Shown piece by piece: positions 27,005 through 35,605 of a stretch of 64,000 bases of DNA. The notes under the pieces are model-generated. The model was not told where the DNA came from. It ran no database searches and saw only the letters and a program-made list of their open reading frames with translations. The DNA is from PALSA-1004 sp963829085. Its GTDB lineage: Bacteria > Pseudomonadota > Gammaproteobacteria > Burkholderiales > SG8-41. The stretch is taken from NCBI GenBank assembly GCA_963829085.1, contig CAWHHJ010000012.1, forward strand, positions 62,001-126,000, read 5' to 3'. The first letter of the stretch is position 1; each line of letters begins with the position of its first letter. A program made the position numbers and the translations under genes.

Positions 27005-28017
27005 TTACTGCGGTTTGAGGCCTGCCTGCGCCGCGATTTTCCCAAAGCGCTCCACCCAATCGGCGAAACGCGCGGTTAATTCCTCAGGTGTGCTCGTGAT
27101 CGGTTCGGATCCTGATTCAAGCATGCGTTGCCGGACATCGGGCGCTGCCATTACCTGGCGTATCGACTTGTTCAAAGCTTCTACGATTTCACTCCGCATT
27201 CCGGCCGGCCCGAGAATGCTGCGCCACGCCGGCATTTCATAACCCGGCAGCGCCGCCTCGCCCATCGCCGGCACGTCCGGCAACATCGGCGAGCGTGCAC
27301 TTGTCGTAACGGCGAGCGACCGTAATCTCGCCTTGTTCGTCAGCGCGGCGACCACCGGTGCGAAATTATAGTCGACCCGTCCGGAGATCAGGTCGATAAG
27401 CGCTCCTTCAGTCGACTTGTAAGCAACCTCGACGGCGTCGATGCGCGCCATGTTGTTGAACAGTATCACGCTCCAATAAGGAATCTGTCCGGCGCCGATG
27501 GTACCGAACGTCATCTTGCCCGGGCGCGAACGGGCGAGTGCGATATATTCTTTTGCCGTCTTCGCCGGTACGGATGGATGCACCAGCAGCACAAAAGGAG
27601 AAGTCTCGAGCAGCGAGACGGGCGTGAAATCGCGCAAGACGTCATATTGGACGGCCGCGTTTACATAGCGCGCGCCTGCCATCGAACCGCCACCCAGTAA
27701 CAGGGTGTAGCCGTCCGGAGGCAGACTTCGCGGCTGCCATCTGGCCAATCGAACCGCCCGCGCCCGGCCGGTTGTCGATGATGAATTGCTGGCCCATGAG
27801 TTCACCGAGCTTACACCGCGAGGAGCCGCGCGACAAAGTCGTCGCCGCTTCCCGGGCCGCTAGCGACGAAAATACGCACCGGCTTGGCCGGATACGGCTG
27901 AGCAAATACATGCGTGGCGCAAAATGCCGCGACGCATACAATCAAGACAGCGGGCTTTAGACGTCGCAGTGTCACGGCATGCATCGTCGCCAGGACGTTA
28001 TTGAAAGACGCTTTCAT
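27005..28017 (-). pseudogene. TctC/Bug substrate-binding protein with two frameshifts
   Basis: The signal peptide and R-I-F-V-A-S-G-P-G-S-G-D-D-F-V-A-R-L-L-A-V are in the first frame (ATG 28017). One extra base near 27812 is needed to reach K-L-G-E-L-M-G-Q-Q-F-I-I-D-N-R-P-G-A-G-G in the second. Another shift near 27726 leads to P-P-D-G-Y-T-L-L-L-G-G-G in the third, which runs to L-K-P-Q at 27005. The first ligand loop, S-G-P-G-S-G-D-D, and the strand V-A-Y-K-S-T-E-G-A-L differ from the usual motifs. It converges with the Bug gene at 26014, with 21 bases between the stops. Confidence 0.82.
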
Positions 28018-28155
28018 GCGGCCGCCTCCATCAAAGACCATGTTACATGTCGGAGTTACGGATCGGCGGTGATTATTCCGCTGTCATGCGGTCATGACTC
28101 TAGTCCACTCATCAAGCTTTGGCAATCTCGATCGAGACTGACAACGGGCGACTTT

Positions 28156-28536
28156 TCAGGAGGCGATTCCCCACACCGGTTCAGCGTGCTGCGGAGTAAC
28201 GATGTCGAAGACCAGCCCGTTCGGGTCACGATATTTGCGCTCGATATTCGGATTCGCGCGCGTCTTCGAGATCTGGCCACAGTGCACGCTGCCCATGGCT
28301 TCGAGCCGGGCGGCTGCTGCGTCCATATCGTCGACGAGAAAGCCAATATGATCGAGCCCCGGCTTCCCATTGCTTCTGCGTGCGGCATTGACGATGGCCA
28401 TACTGACGACGCCGTCCGACAGTGTGATGGCGTGTTCCCGCTGGAGAACGCGTTGCATGTCAAATGCTTTTTCATAGAATGATGCGGTTGCTTCGATATC
28501 ATCTGCGTAGAGCGCAACATGTCTGAGCTTTGCCAT
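28156..28536 (-). CDS. Glyoxalase/VOC-superfamily protein
   Basis: A 126-residue vicinal-oxygen-chelate protein made of two beta-alpha-beta-beta-beta modules. L-R-H-V-A-L-Y-A-D-D-I-E begins the first and L-D-H-I-G-F-L-V-D-D-M-D the second; R-K-Y-R-D-P-N-G-L-V-F-D-I-V is the closing strand with a typical metal-site position. AAGGAGG lies ahead of ATG 28536. The family covers lyases, dioxygenases and resistance proteins, and the substrate is unknown. It sits between two broken Bug genes on the same strand. Confidence 0.9.
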   Translation of the reverse strand: MAKLRHVALYADDIEATASFYEKAFDMQRVLQREHAITLSDGVVSMAIVNAARRSNGKPGLDHIGFLVDDMDAAAARLEAMGSVHCGQISKTRANPNIERKYRDPNGLVFDIVTPQHAEPVWGIAS

Positions 28537-28562
28537 TACCTATCCTCCTTAAGTGGTGCGCA

Positions 28563-29530
28563 TCATTCGATTCTCAAACCGGCCTGTTTCACCGCAGCTC
28601 CGTTTTTTTCATAGTCGGCACGCAGGAACGTTGCGAAGTCGCGCGCGCTGCTGCCTATGGGCTCGCCGCCTATCGCAACCAGACGCGCGCTTGTATCCGG
28701 TGACTGCACCGCTTTCATCGCGGCCTCATTCAGTCGCGCGATAACCGGTTGCGGTGTGCCTGCGGGCGCCAGCAGACCGAGCCAGCTGCCGGCCTGAAAG
28801 CCGCGTAGTCCCGATGATTCATCAACGGTCGGAATATCGGGCAGCAGTTGGGAACGCTTTGCACCGGCGACAGCAAGTGCGCGCAGACGGCCCTGCTTTA
28901 CATGCGGCAGCGCCGGCGGGATCGAGTTGAGCATGACATCGAGCCGTCCCGCCATGAGATCGATCACCGATTGCGGCGCACCGGCATACGGTACATGCGT
29001 GAGTTTAATGCCTGCCATGACCTTGAATACTTCCATGCCGATGTGGTTGACCGTGCCGCTGCCGGCAGACCCGTAGTTGAGCTTGCCCGGTTGCGCTTTT
29101 GCGCGCGCGATCAAGTCCTGCGTATCGCGACCGGCGACGTCGGGTACACGAGCAGCAACATATCGCCGGTCGAGATGAGACTCACCGGAATGAAATCCTT
29201 GAGGGTGCTGTATGGCACCTTGGAGAAATGCGGCAGGATGGTGACGCATGGCGGACTTGTCATGAACACGGTATAGCCGTCGGGCGCGCTCGTGGCGACC
29301 GTCTCCGCGGCGATGCGACCGCCCGCGCCGCCGCGGTTATCCATGACGAGTTGCTGGCCCAGCAGCGTCGACATGCCCGGTGTTACTGCCCGCGCGAGGA
29401 CATCCGGTGTGCCACCGGCGGGCACAGATACGATCACGCGGATGGGCTTAGTGGGATAGGTCTGTGCGCCGGCGAGCATCGACAGCATGTATGTCAGGCA
29501 AGCGAGTGCGACACGGCAAACGACTTTCAT
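28563..29530 (-). pseudogene. TctC/Bug substrate-binding protein, frameshifted
   Basis: ATG 29530 (GGAGAG upstream) starts a signal peptide ending L-A-G-A-Q, then I-V-S-V-P-A-G-G-T-P-D and V-M-D-N-R-G-G-A-G-G-R-I-A. After L-L-L-V-Y-P-T-S-P-V near 29134 the frame is wrong; D-L-I-A-R-A-K-A-Q-P-G-K-L-N-Y in the next frame carries on to the stop. The strand V-P-Y-A-G-A-P-Q-S-V-I has Ala in place of Lys, unlike any other Bug protein in this window. It lies 26 bases upstream of the VOC gene, so they may form one transcript. Confidence 0.84.
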
Positions 29531-29724
29531 TCGCTCTCTCCTCAACGTCCATCTTGCGCGGCACTTGGACGAACATCGCCGTCATTGTTACTAACCGACC
29601 AAGTATGCTCACGGCCGCGAGTGCGTTACCGGCAGGTACACGTTGCCCCGCATCTTATCGTTTTGGCGCATTCAAGGTAGAGCGCCAAGAAGGTGCGCCC
29701 CCTACATCCGCTTATTTTCGGCGC

Positions 29725-29751
29725 AAAAAAAGGCGGCCGAAGCCGCCTTTT
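29725..29751 (-). terminator. Rho-independent terminator of the BON-domain gene
   Basis: On the minus strand GGCGGC-TTCG-GCCGCC forms a six-pair GC stem with a stable UUCG loop followed by seven T. It lies 18 bases after the BON gene stop. The opposite strand also shows a short T run (TTTT), so it could be bidirectional. Confidence 0.85.
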
Positions 29752-29768
29752 GCCGTTGGCAGAGCAGA

Positions 29769-30179
29769 TTACTTGCTGCTCGAAGTCCCGGTATTGCTGG
29801 GTTTTGCGCTTGCCGTGCTCTCGACATGAATGTTGTTGTGTACCGAGGTAACGCCCTTGGTGTTGCGCGCCAACTCAACAGCGCGATTGGCTTCCGCTTT
29901 GCTTTTCGCAGTACCGGTCAGGGTGACGACTCCGGTGCCGTTAGTTTCTACGCTGATATTCGTCGCGCTGACCTGCTTGTCCTTCGCGAATTCGGCCTTG
30001 ACCATCGCCGTGATGGTAGTGTCTTTTACTGAGTCCTTAAACCCTTCCTTCTGTGTGCTGGTGTCCGCGGAATGTTCGGTCTTTTTGCTGCTGTTCGAGT
30101 ATGAATCCGCAGAATAGGCAGCAACCGGCGTAATAAGAGCTCCGGCAACAAAACACGCTGATATTAATGTGACTTTCAT
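29769..30179 (-). CDS. Periplasmic BON-domain protein (OsmY-like)
   Basis: A 136-residue exported protein with a signal peptide of about 23 residues. A Ser/Thr/Lys-rich linker leads to a single BON domain at roughly residues 50-120 (I-T-A-M-V-K-A-E-F-A-K-D, then V-V-T-L-T-G-T-A and V-T-S-V-H-N-N-I). BON domains bind membrane lipid and help envelope stability under osmotic stress. GGAGG precedes ATG 30179, and a clear terminator follows the stop, so it is likely a single-gene unit. Confidence 0.93.
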   Translation of the reverse strand: MKVTLISACFVAGALITPVAAYSADSYSNSSKKTEHSADTSTQKEGFKDSVKDTTITAMVKAEFAKDKQVSATNISVETNGTGVVTLTGTAKSKAEANRAVELARNTKGVTSVHNNIHVESTASAKPSNTGTSSSK

Positions 30180-30312
30180 GAATCCTCCAGTTTAGGGTTT
30201 ATGACAGTTGCAGGGTATTAGACGCACGAGGCCGCGATTCCGTCGTCGGACATTTGTTGATACAGATGTGGGACGTTTCTTACGCACGCAACGCTCACAG
30301 CGCAGTGTGCGC

Positions 30313-31952
30313 TCAAGCGTCGGCCGCAGGCACGTCTAGTTCCGCAGCAATCAGGTGCGTAATCCTGGTCTCGCTCTCGAGCAGACGACTCACCTTTTCC
30401 TGCACTATCCGGTCCGCGTTCGTCACGCGTTCATGTTGCCGAAGATGTTCGAGCCAGGACTCGACGAGAAACGTTTCTAGATACCGTTGCGGGTCGGCCG
30501 GATCCTCAAATACGCCCCAGCGATACGCGCCGTCGCGCCGGCGTTCATGCGCAATGCCGTCGAGCGCTGTCAGAAACGCTTGGCGATTTTTCTTCGCAAC
30601 CCGGTATTCGACAGTCACCAGCACCGGCCCGCGATCATTCTCTATTTCACGCATTACGACGGGCGCCGGCCAGTGCATGGATGGCGTCAGATCCGCGCCG
30701 CTGCCGGTCTCTAGTTTCCAGCGCCGTGTGAGGGGAATGCCGCACAGCGCGCACGCGGCGGCAACATATAGTGCGCCGGGTACGCCGGCCATTCGAGCAA
30801 CCTGTCCCCATACCGCGCTGCCGACGGTCATGGCGCCGAAGAATACGGTGGAATAGACGGCGAGTCCGCGCCCGCGAACCCATTGCGGCAATGCGAATTG
30901 CGTAGACACGTTAAGACTCGACAGCACTGCGATCCACGAAATGCCAGCGATGATGCTGGCGGCGAATGCAATCGGTAGGTACTCGCGCAGCTCCATACAG
31001 AAACAGCGCAATGGCAGTCCCGATTGTGCCCGCTGCAACCAGTTTGTCGCATCCGAGCTTCGCTCTTAGCCAGGGTAAAAGGAAGGCGCCCCCGATGGCG
31101 CCAACGCCGATGGCCCCGAGCAGCATTCCATAGATCTCCGCCCCGCTCGAGATTTGATCTCGCGCCACGAGTGGCAGGAGCGCCCAATACGCGCTTGCGA
31201 ACAAAAAGAAGGCCGCCGCGCGCATGAGCGTCGCGCGTAATTCGTAGTTGTATCGCGCATACCGGATACCTGTCCGCATGGCACTCATAAAGCGCTCGGC
31301 CGGAAGCCGGCTCGCGTTCTGCGGGGGCGAGCGCCACCACAGCAAGGCGCCGATGATTCCAAAATTGCTGATGACGTTGAGCCAGAACGGCGCGCCGATG
31401 CTGATACTGACGATGATGAGGCCGCCCAATGCAGGGCCCACTGCGCGGCTTATGTTGACGCCGACGCTATTCGCCGCGATCGCCTGCGGCAGATCCGCGC
31501 GCGGTACGAGCTGGGGAACAATCGATTGCCATGCGGGTGTCGTGAGAGCACCGGCGGCCTCGATCATAAAAGACGAAGATGAGCAATACGGCGGGCGTCA
31601 TCAGCTCAAATGAAACCAGCGCGGCAAAGATCGCCGCGATCGCGGTCACTGCGGTTTCCGCGAGGATAAGAAAGCGGCGCTTATCGATGATGTCTGCGAG
31701 CGCGCCGGCCGGCAGCGCAAACAGAAACATCGGTAATGTGGTTACTACCTGAACGAGCGAAACCATCAGTGGATCCGCGTCCAGTGTTGTCATCAGCCAC
31801 GCCGCCGCCGCGCTGTACATCCACGTTCCGATATTCGCCAGGACGGTGGCCGTCCACAGCACCGTGAATGTGGTATGGCGAAAAGGACTGAACGGGGACG
31901 GCGCTTGCTGCGGCTCGGACACTGCGGGAATTCCTGACGGCAGAACCGTCAC
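30313..31952 (-). pseudogene. MFS exporter of the EntS/DitE-like family (PF05977 type) with two frameshifts
   Basis: The first frame, from GTG 31952, encodes the first helices (N-I-G-T-W-M-Y-S-A-A-A-A-W) and D-K-R-R-F-L-I-L-A-E-T. One extra T in a TTTT run near 31570 breaks it. The second frame holds P-A-W-Q-S-I-V-P-Q-L-V and further helices up to about 30995; the third holds the last helices and a C-terminal soluble region with V-T-V-E-Y-R-V-A-K-K and R-R-D-G-A-Y-R-W-G-V-F-E-D. That monooxygenase-like tail is a normal part of this exporter family. The repaired product is about 545 residues and would export siderophores or other small compounds. Confidence 0.84.
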
Positions 31953-31981
31953 ATGTTAACGCTATATCGCGGCGCTCGAAG

Positions 31982-32962
31982 TCAGTCGACGCGAGCGCCG
32001 GTAGCTCGCACTACTTTGTCCCACTTTGTGATTTCCGCTGACAGGAATGCACGCATCTCTTCCGGCGTCGCAGTAAGCGGCTCGGCGCCCTGTAAAGCGA
32101 GACGGCTTTTAATTTCGCTGGAGCCGGCGACTTTCGTGATCACTGAATTCAGTTTGCGAATGATGTCAGCAGGCGTGCCGGCAGGCGCGAGGAAGCCAAA
32201 CCAGTTCACGATGTCGTAGCCGGGATAACCCGATTCGTCTATGGTCGGTACTGCAGGCAGCAATGGCGAGCGCTTGAGCGCCGTCACGGCAAGCGCGCGC
32301 AGCTTTCCCGATTGCAAATGTCCGCTTACAGGAGACAGATTGACGAACAGTACCGGCACGCGGCCGTTTATCGCATCGGTGAGCGCAAAGCTGCTGCCTC
32401 GATAAGGCACGTGCACGAGCTTGACGCCGGCCATGGATTGCAAAAGCTCCATGGCAAGATGGTTGGCGGCGCCGTTTCCGGTCGACCCGTACGATACCGC
32501 GCCGCTATGTCTTTTCAGAAACGCGACGAAGTCTTTTACGTTTGTTGCCGGCAGCGATGGATGCACGACGAGACAAAACTGCTCCTCCGCGGCGAGCGCA
32601 ATAGGCGCAAAGTCCTTGAGGAGGTCATAGCTCAGATTCTTGTAGAGACTTGGCGCAATCGCGTGCGGCAGCGACGCGACGAAGATCGTGTATCCATCCG
32701 GCGCCGACCGGGCGGCGATCTCGGCGCCGATGTTGGCACCGGCGCCAGGACGGTTCTCGATCACGACCTGCTGGCCAAGATTTTCAGTCAGCTTTTGCGC
32801 GAGCAGGCGCACAAGCACATCGGAAGCACCGCCTGCGGCTTGCGCGATGATGATCTTGATTGGTTTGCCCGGGTAGTCGTCCGCCTGCGCCGGATGTCCA
32901 GCGTACGACGCCCACGCGCACAGGACCACGAATCGCAAGATGCGAGACACGGCTGAACGCAA
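31982..32962 (-). CDS. TctC/Bug substrate-binding protein
   Basis: 326 residues from a TTG at 32962, with a GTG four codons later as alternative. The signal peptide ends H-P-A-Q-A. It is followed by D-D-Y-P-G-K-P-I-K-I-I-I-A-Q-A-A-G-G-A-S-D, which lacks the usual I-V-P-F and has A-Q before the glycine loop. The second loop is V-I-E-N-R-P-G-A-G-A-N-I-G, and the inter-domain strand is V-P-Y-R-G-S-S-F-A-L. It follows the TauD-like gene by 25 bases on the same strand and so is a candidate receptor for that enzyme's substrate. Confidence 0.92.
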   Translation of the reverse strand: MRSAVSRILRFVVLCAWASYAGHPAQADDYPGKPIKIIIAQAAGGASDVLVRLLAQKLTENLGQQVVIENRPGAGANIGAEIAARSAPDGYTIFVASLPHAIAPSLYKNLSYDLLKDFAPIALAAEEQFCLVVHPSLPATNVKDFVAFLKRHSGAVSYGSTGNGAANHLAMELLQSMAGVKLVHVPYRGSSFALTDAINGRVPVLFVNLSPVSGHLQSGKLRALAVTALKRSPLLPAVPTIDESGYPGYDIVNWFGFLAPAGTPADIIRKLNSVITKVAGSSEIKSRLALQGAEPLTATPEEMRAFLSAEITKWDKVVRATGARVD

Positions 32963-32987
32963 CTGGCGCGAACGAGGTGCGAAGACG

Positions 32988-33953
32988 CTAGATCGCAGCG
33001 GCGTGTAAATGGCCGCGCGGATGTCGCGCCTTGTCGTCCGCGCCGGCCTGGAAGTGCGGACGATCGCCCTCCGTCATCGTCTTGTGCATGATGCGCCGTG
33101 CATGCGGATCGAACGCGTCACGATGATGCATCGTGCAGCGGTTATCCCAAACGAGCACGTCACCGACGCGCCATTGATGATGCCATTGAAACGCCGGCTG
33201 CTCCGTATGCGCCCATAACTCGTTCAGCAGGCACTCCGATTCCTCGACTTCGAGGCCGTTGATGTATGCAAAGTTGCGCCGGCCAAGATAAAGGCAATTG
33301 CGGAGTGTCTCGGGATGTGTGCGCACAATCGGGTGCACCGGACCGGGCGACTCCCGTACATCCGTTACCGGCTTGTAGCCCCGCCGCAAAACACCGGCGC
33401 TGTTATAGCTCGCGTCGTGTTTGATGGTCAGCCCGCGGATGCGCTCGCGCAGATCGCGTCGAAGCGTTTCGTACGCGAGATACATGTTGGTGAAGCCGGT
33501 ATTGCCGCCGGGCGTCGAAGGTATCTCGAGCGAATAAAGTAAGGTCGCGGCGTAAGGAACTTCCTCAAATGAAAAATCCGTGTGCCAGTACGCTTCGCCG
33601 TCGCCAAGGCTGCCGATAGCAACGCCGTTCTCCACAACGTTGGACACCACATTTACATTCGGATGCTTGAAGGTCTTAACGTTACCGGCGAGCTGATGAC
33701 CCGCGACGGGATGTGAAAGTTTCCCGAAGCGTTGCGCGAAAGCGACCAGCTCATCGTCGTTCAGCGTCTGACCGCGAAAGAGCAGCACGAGGTTCTCGAG
33801 CCATGCCTGCTTGATCGCATGCGTTTTTCGGTTATCGAGCTGGCGCACATCGCCGCAGACGACTTCTGCGCCGAGTGTCGCGGTGACCGGTTTGATCTGA
33901 ATGCCATCAACCGCGGACGATGGCACTGAAGCGGTGCGTTGACTCATTTCCAT
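32988..33953 (-). CDS. TauD/TfdA-family alpha-ketoglutarate-dependent dioxygenase
   Basis: A 321-residue Fe(II)/2-oxoglutarate oxygenase. The metal facial triad is visible as H124-x-D126 in Y-W-H-T-D-F-S-F and a distal His near 276 in C-T-M-H-H-R-D; the 2-oxoglutarate Arg is about residue 287 in R-R-I-M-H-K-T. Members oxidise taurine, 2,4-D, alkyl sulfates and related compounds; the choice here is open. GGAGGAG precedes ATG 33953. With a Bug receptor downstream and another upstream (34072) on the same strand, it probably belongs to a small catabolic operon that may extend from selenoprotein module 2. Confidence 0.93.
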   Translation of the reverse strand: MEMSQRTASVPSSAVDGIQIKPVTATLGAEVVCGDVRQLDNRKTHAIKQAWLENLVLLFRGQTLNDDELVAFAQRFGKLSHPVAGHQLAGNVKTFKHPNVNVVSNVVENGVAIGSLGDGEAYWHTDFSFEEVPYAATLLYSLEIPSTPGGNTGFTNMYLAYETLRRDLRERIRGLTIKHDASYNSAGVLRRGYKPVTDVRESPGPVHPIVRTHPETLRNCLYLGRRNFAYINGLEVEESECLLNELWAHTEQPAFQWHHQWRVGDVLVWDNRCTMHHRDAFDPHARRIMHKTMTEGDRPHFQAGADDKARHPRGHLHAAAI

Positions 33954-34071
33954 TGCGTCTCCTCCGCCGGACTTGGTGCCGTGCTGGCTGACGCAGCTTA
34001 ACAGACCGGCATGATGAAGGAAATCGATGACGCCGCTCGTTAGAACTGAGCGGGCGGCTTGGAAAGAACGC

Positions 34072-35052
34072 TTACTCTGCTCGGATACCGGCGTCCTTTA
34101 TCAATCTGCTGATGCGAGCTGTTTCTAATCTCATGGTCGCTGCAAGCTGCTCCGGCGTTCCGCTCGCCGGCTCGACGCCGGCAGCCAAAAATTTTGCCTT
34201 CATGTCCGGCCGCTCTAAAAGCCGCACGATTTCCCGGTTCAGTCTGACGACAATCTCTCGCGTCGTCTTTGCAGGCGCAAACACACCGTACGTTGAAACA
34301 GATTCGTAGCCAGGCAGACCTGACGCCGCAACCGTAGGCACGCCCGGGAGTAGAGCCGATGGCTCCATGCTCGTCACTGCGATCACATGCACGCGGCCGG
34401 TCCGCATGTATGGCGTTACCGCGCCCGCCGTTGGAAACATTACCTGCAGCTCGTCGGCAAGCAACGCAGTCAATGCAGGCCCGGCGCCTTTGTAGTTGAT
34501 GCGCACGATGTCAACGCCCGCCATCGCCTTGAACAATTCAGCGGCGAGATGATTTGAAGCTCCGGTTCCGCTCGAGCCGTAATTGAGCTTGCCCGAGCTG
34601 GCCTTTGCGACCGCTATCAACTCCGTCACGGACTTCGCTGCAACCGCCGGACTGACGACGAGCACGTTCGCGGACTTCGCCACCGTGGTGATCGGGGAGA
34701 AATCGCGCTCGATTTCATAAGGCGTGATTTGCAGCAGCGGCCCGATCCAGAGAGTGCTGTTATACAGAAGCAGCGTGTAACCATTGGGCGGTGCTTTCGA
34801 CACAACATCTCCGGGCACCACGCCGCTCGGCCGATTATCGATCACCAGTTGCACGCCGAGTGCCGGCGCAAGTCCCAGTGCGAGCAGACGCGCCTGCACA
34901 TCGTTGCCGCCGCCGGCCTCTGATGTCACGAGGCGTATCGGCCTCGCCGGATAGTCCTCCGCGAGTGATGCGGCAGCCGCCAACAAGGCGACGTATGCAC
35001 ACAGCAGATGAATGCAGACGCGTGGCCGCAGTTCACATGATGTGTAGTGCAT
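34072..35052 (-). CDS. TctC/Bug substrate-binding protein of selenoprotein module 2
   Basis: 326 residues. The signal peptide of about 31 residues ends A-A-A-S-L-A. The first loop is R-L-V-T-S-E-A-G-G-G-N-D, without the usual P-F, and the second is V-I-D-N-R-P-S-G-V-V, where the common G-A-G-G is lost; the strand is I-N-Y-K-G-A-G-P-A-L. This receptor is thus atypical at both ligand loops. It begins nine bases after the stop of the UGSC selenoprotein, mirroring the Bug gene linked to module 1. The ligand is unknown. Confidence 0.92.
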   Translation of the reverse strand: MHYTSCELRPRVCIHLLCAYVALLAAAASLAEDYPARPIRLVTSEAGGGNDVQARLLALGLAPALGVQLVIDNRPSGVVPGDVVSKAPPNGYTLLLYNSTLWIGPLLQITPYEIERDFSPITTVAKSANVLVVSPAVAAKSVTELIAVAKASSGKLNYGSSGTGASNHLAAELFKAMAGVDIVRINYKGAGPALTALLADELQVMFPTAGAVTPYMRTGRVHVIAVTSMEPSALLPGVPTVAASGLPGYESVSTYGVFAPAKTTREIVVRLNREIVRLLERPDMKAKFLAAGVEPASGTPEQLAATMRLETARISRLIKDAGIRAE

Positions 35053-35061
35053 GGTGTACGT

Positions 35062-35592
35062 CTAAGCTTTGATGCTTAGCATCCCGATCACTTCCGCTGC
35101 AACGCGGCGTGCTTTGGACATGCTTTCTTCAGGCGTCTCCAGCGCAGGCGCATCCTGTTTGTAGACGACCATCGTCGGGTCTTGCGCACCGAGCGCCAGG
35201 AACTGCGCCTTCGCGAGCACCTCGAATGGCTCGTGCACGAGCACGATGGCCGGTATGCCTTCCTTCCAGGCTTGGAACGCGTCGCGTACGGCGGCGCCGG
35301 TGCAGGACCCTCAGGCGCCGACACCAACGATGAAATAATCGACTGCCGCTGCGACCTGTTCAAACTTTTTCGCATCGAGCGGAGCCCACGTGTTGTTCTT
35401 ATAGGCGCGCTCGACGGCTAGCGGGCTGCTTAATTCTTCGAACGCGCTCTCAAACCGCTCCCAGAAACCTTTGGTGACCGGATACTGATTCCAGATGAAT
35501 CCGACACGCCGCCCAACGGGCGTCTCGAGCGAGCGTCGCTGCGCCTGTGACTGCGTGCGCGGATAACCGATCGGGCTGACGAGTTCAAGCAT
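35062..35592 (-). CDS. UGSC-family selenoprotein, copy 2, with in-frame UGA as selenocysteine (residue 94)
   Basis: ATG 35592 has AAGGAG a few bases upstream. The frame meets TGA at 35311-35313 and then continues for 82 codons to TAG at 35062, giving 176 residues, exactly the length of copy 1. The motif around the TGA is F-I-V-G-V-G-A-U-G-S-C-T-G-A-A, the exact UGSC signature, followed by G-I-P-A-I-V-L-V-H-E-P-F. The N-terminal half has R-R-V-G-F-I-W-N-Q-Y-P-V-T-K and a strand before the Sec. The protein is cytoplasmic by sequence. It starts 13 bases after the partner gene stop and ends nine bases before the Bug gene, forming a compact operon. Annotation software would report two fragments instead of one protein. 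Confidence 0.87.
35279..35297 (-). promoter_or_regulatory. Candidate SECIS-like hairpin after the UGA codon of selenoprotein copy 2
   Basis: On the minus strand GCG-C-CGC, loop CGUAC, GCG-A-CGC gives two three-pair blocks around one mismatch. The loop starts 20 bases after the UGA and has G in second place, as expected. The GC-rich region offers competing folds, for example CGGC-GCC-GCCG starting closer to the UGA, so this element is less certain than in copy 1. Confidence 0.4.
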
Positions 35593-35605
35593 GCTGTTCT
35601 CCTTG

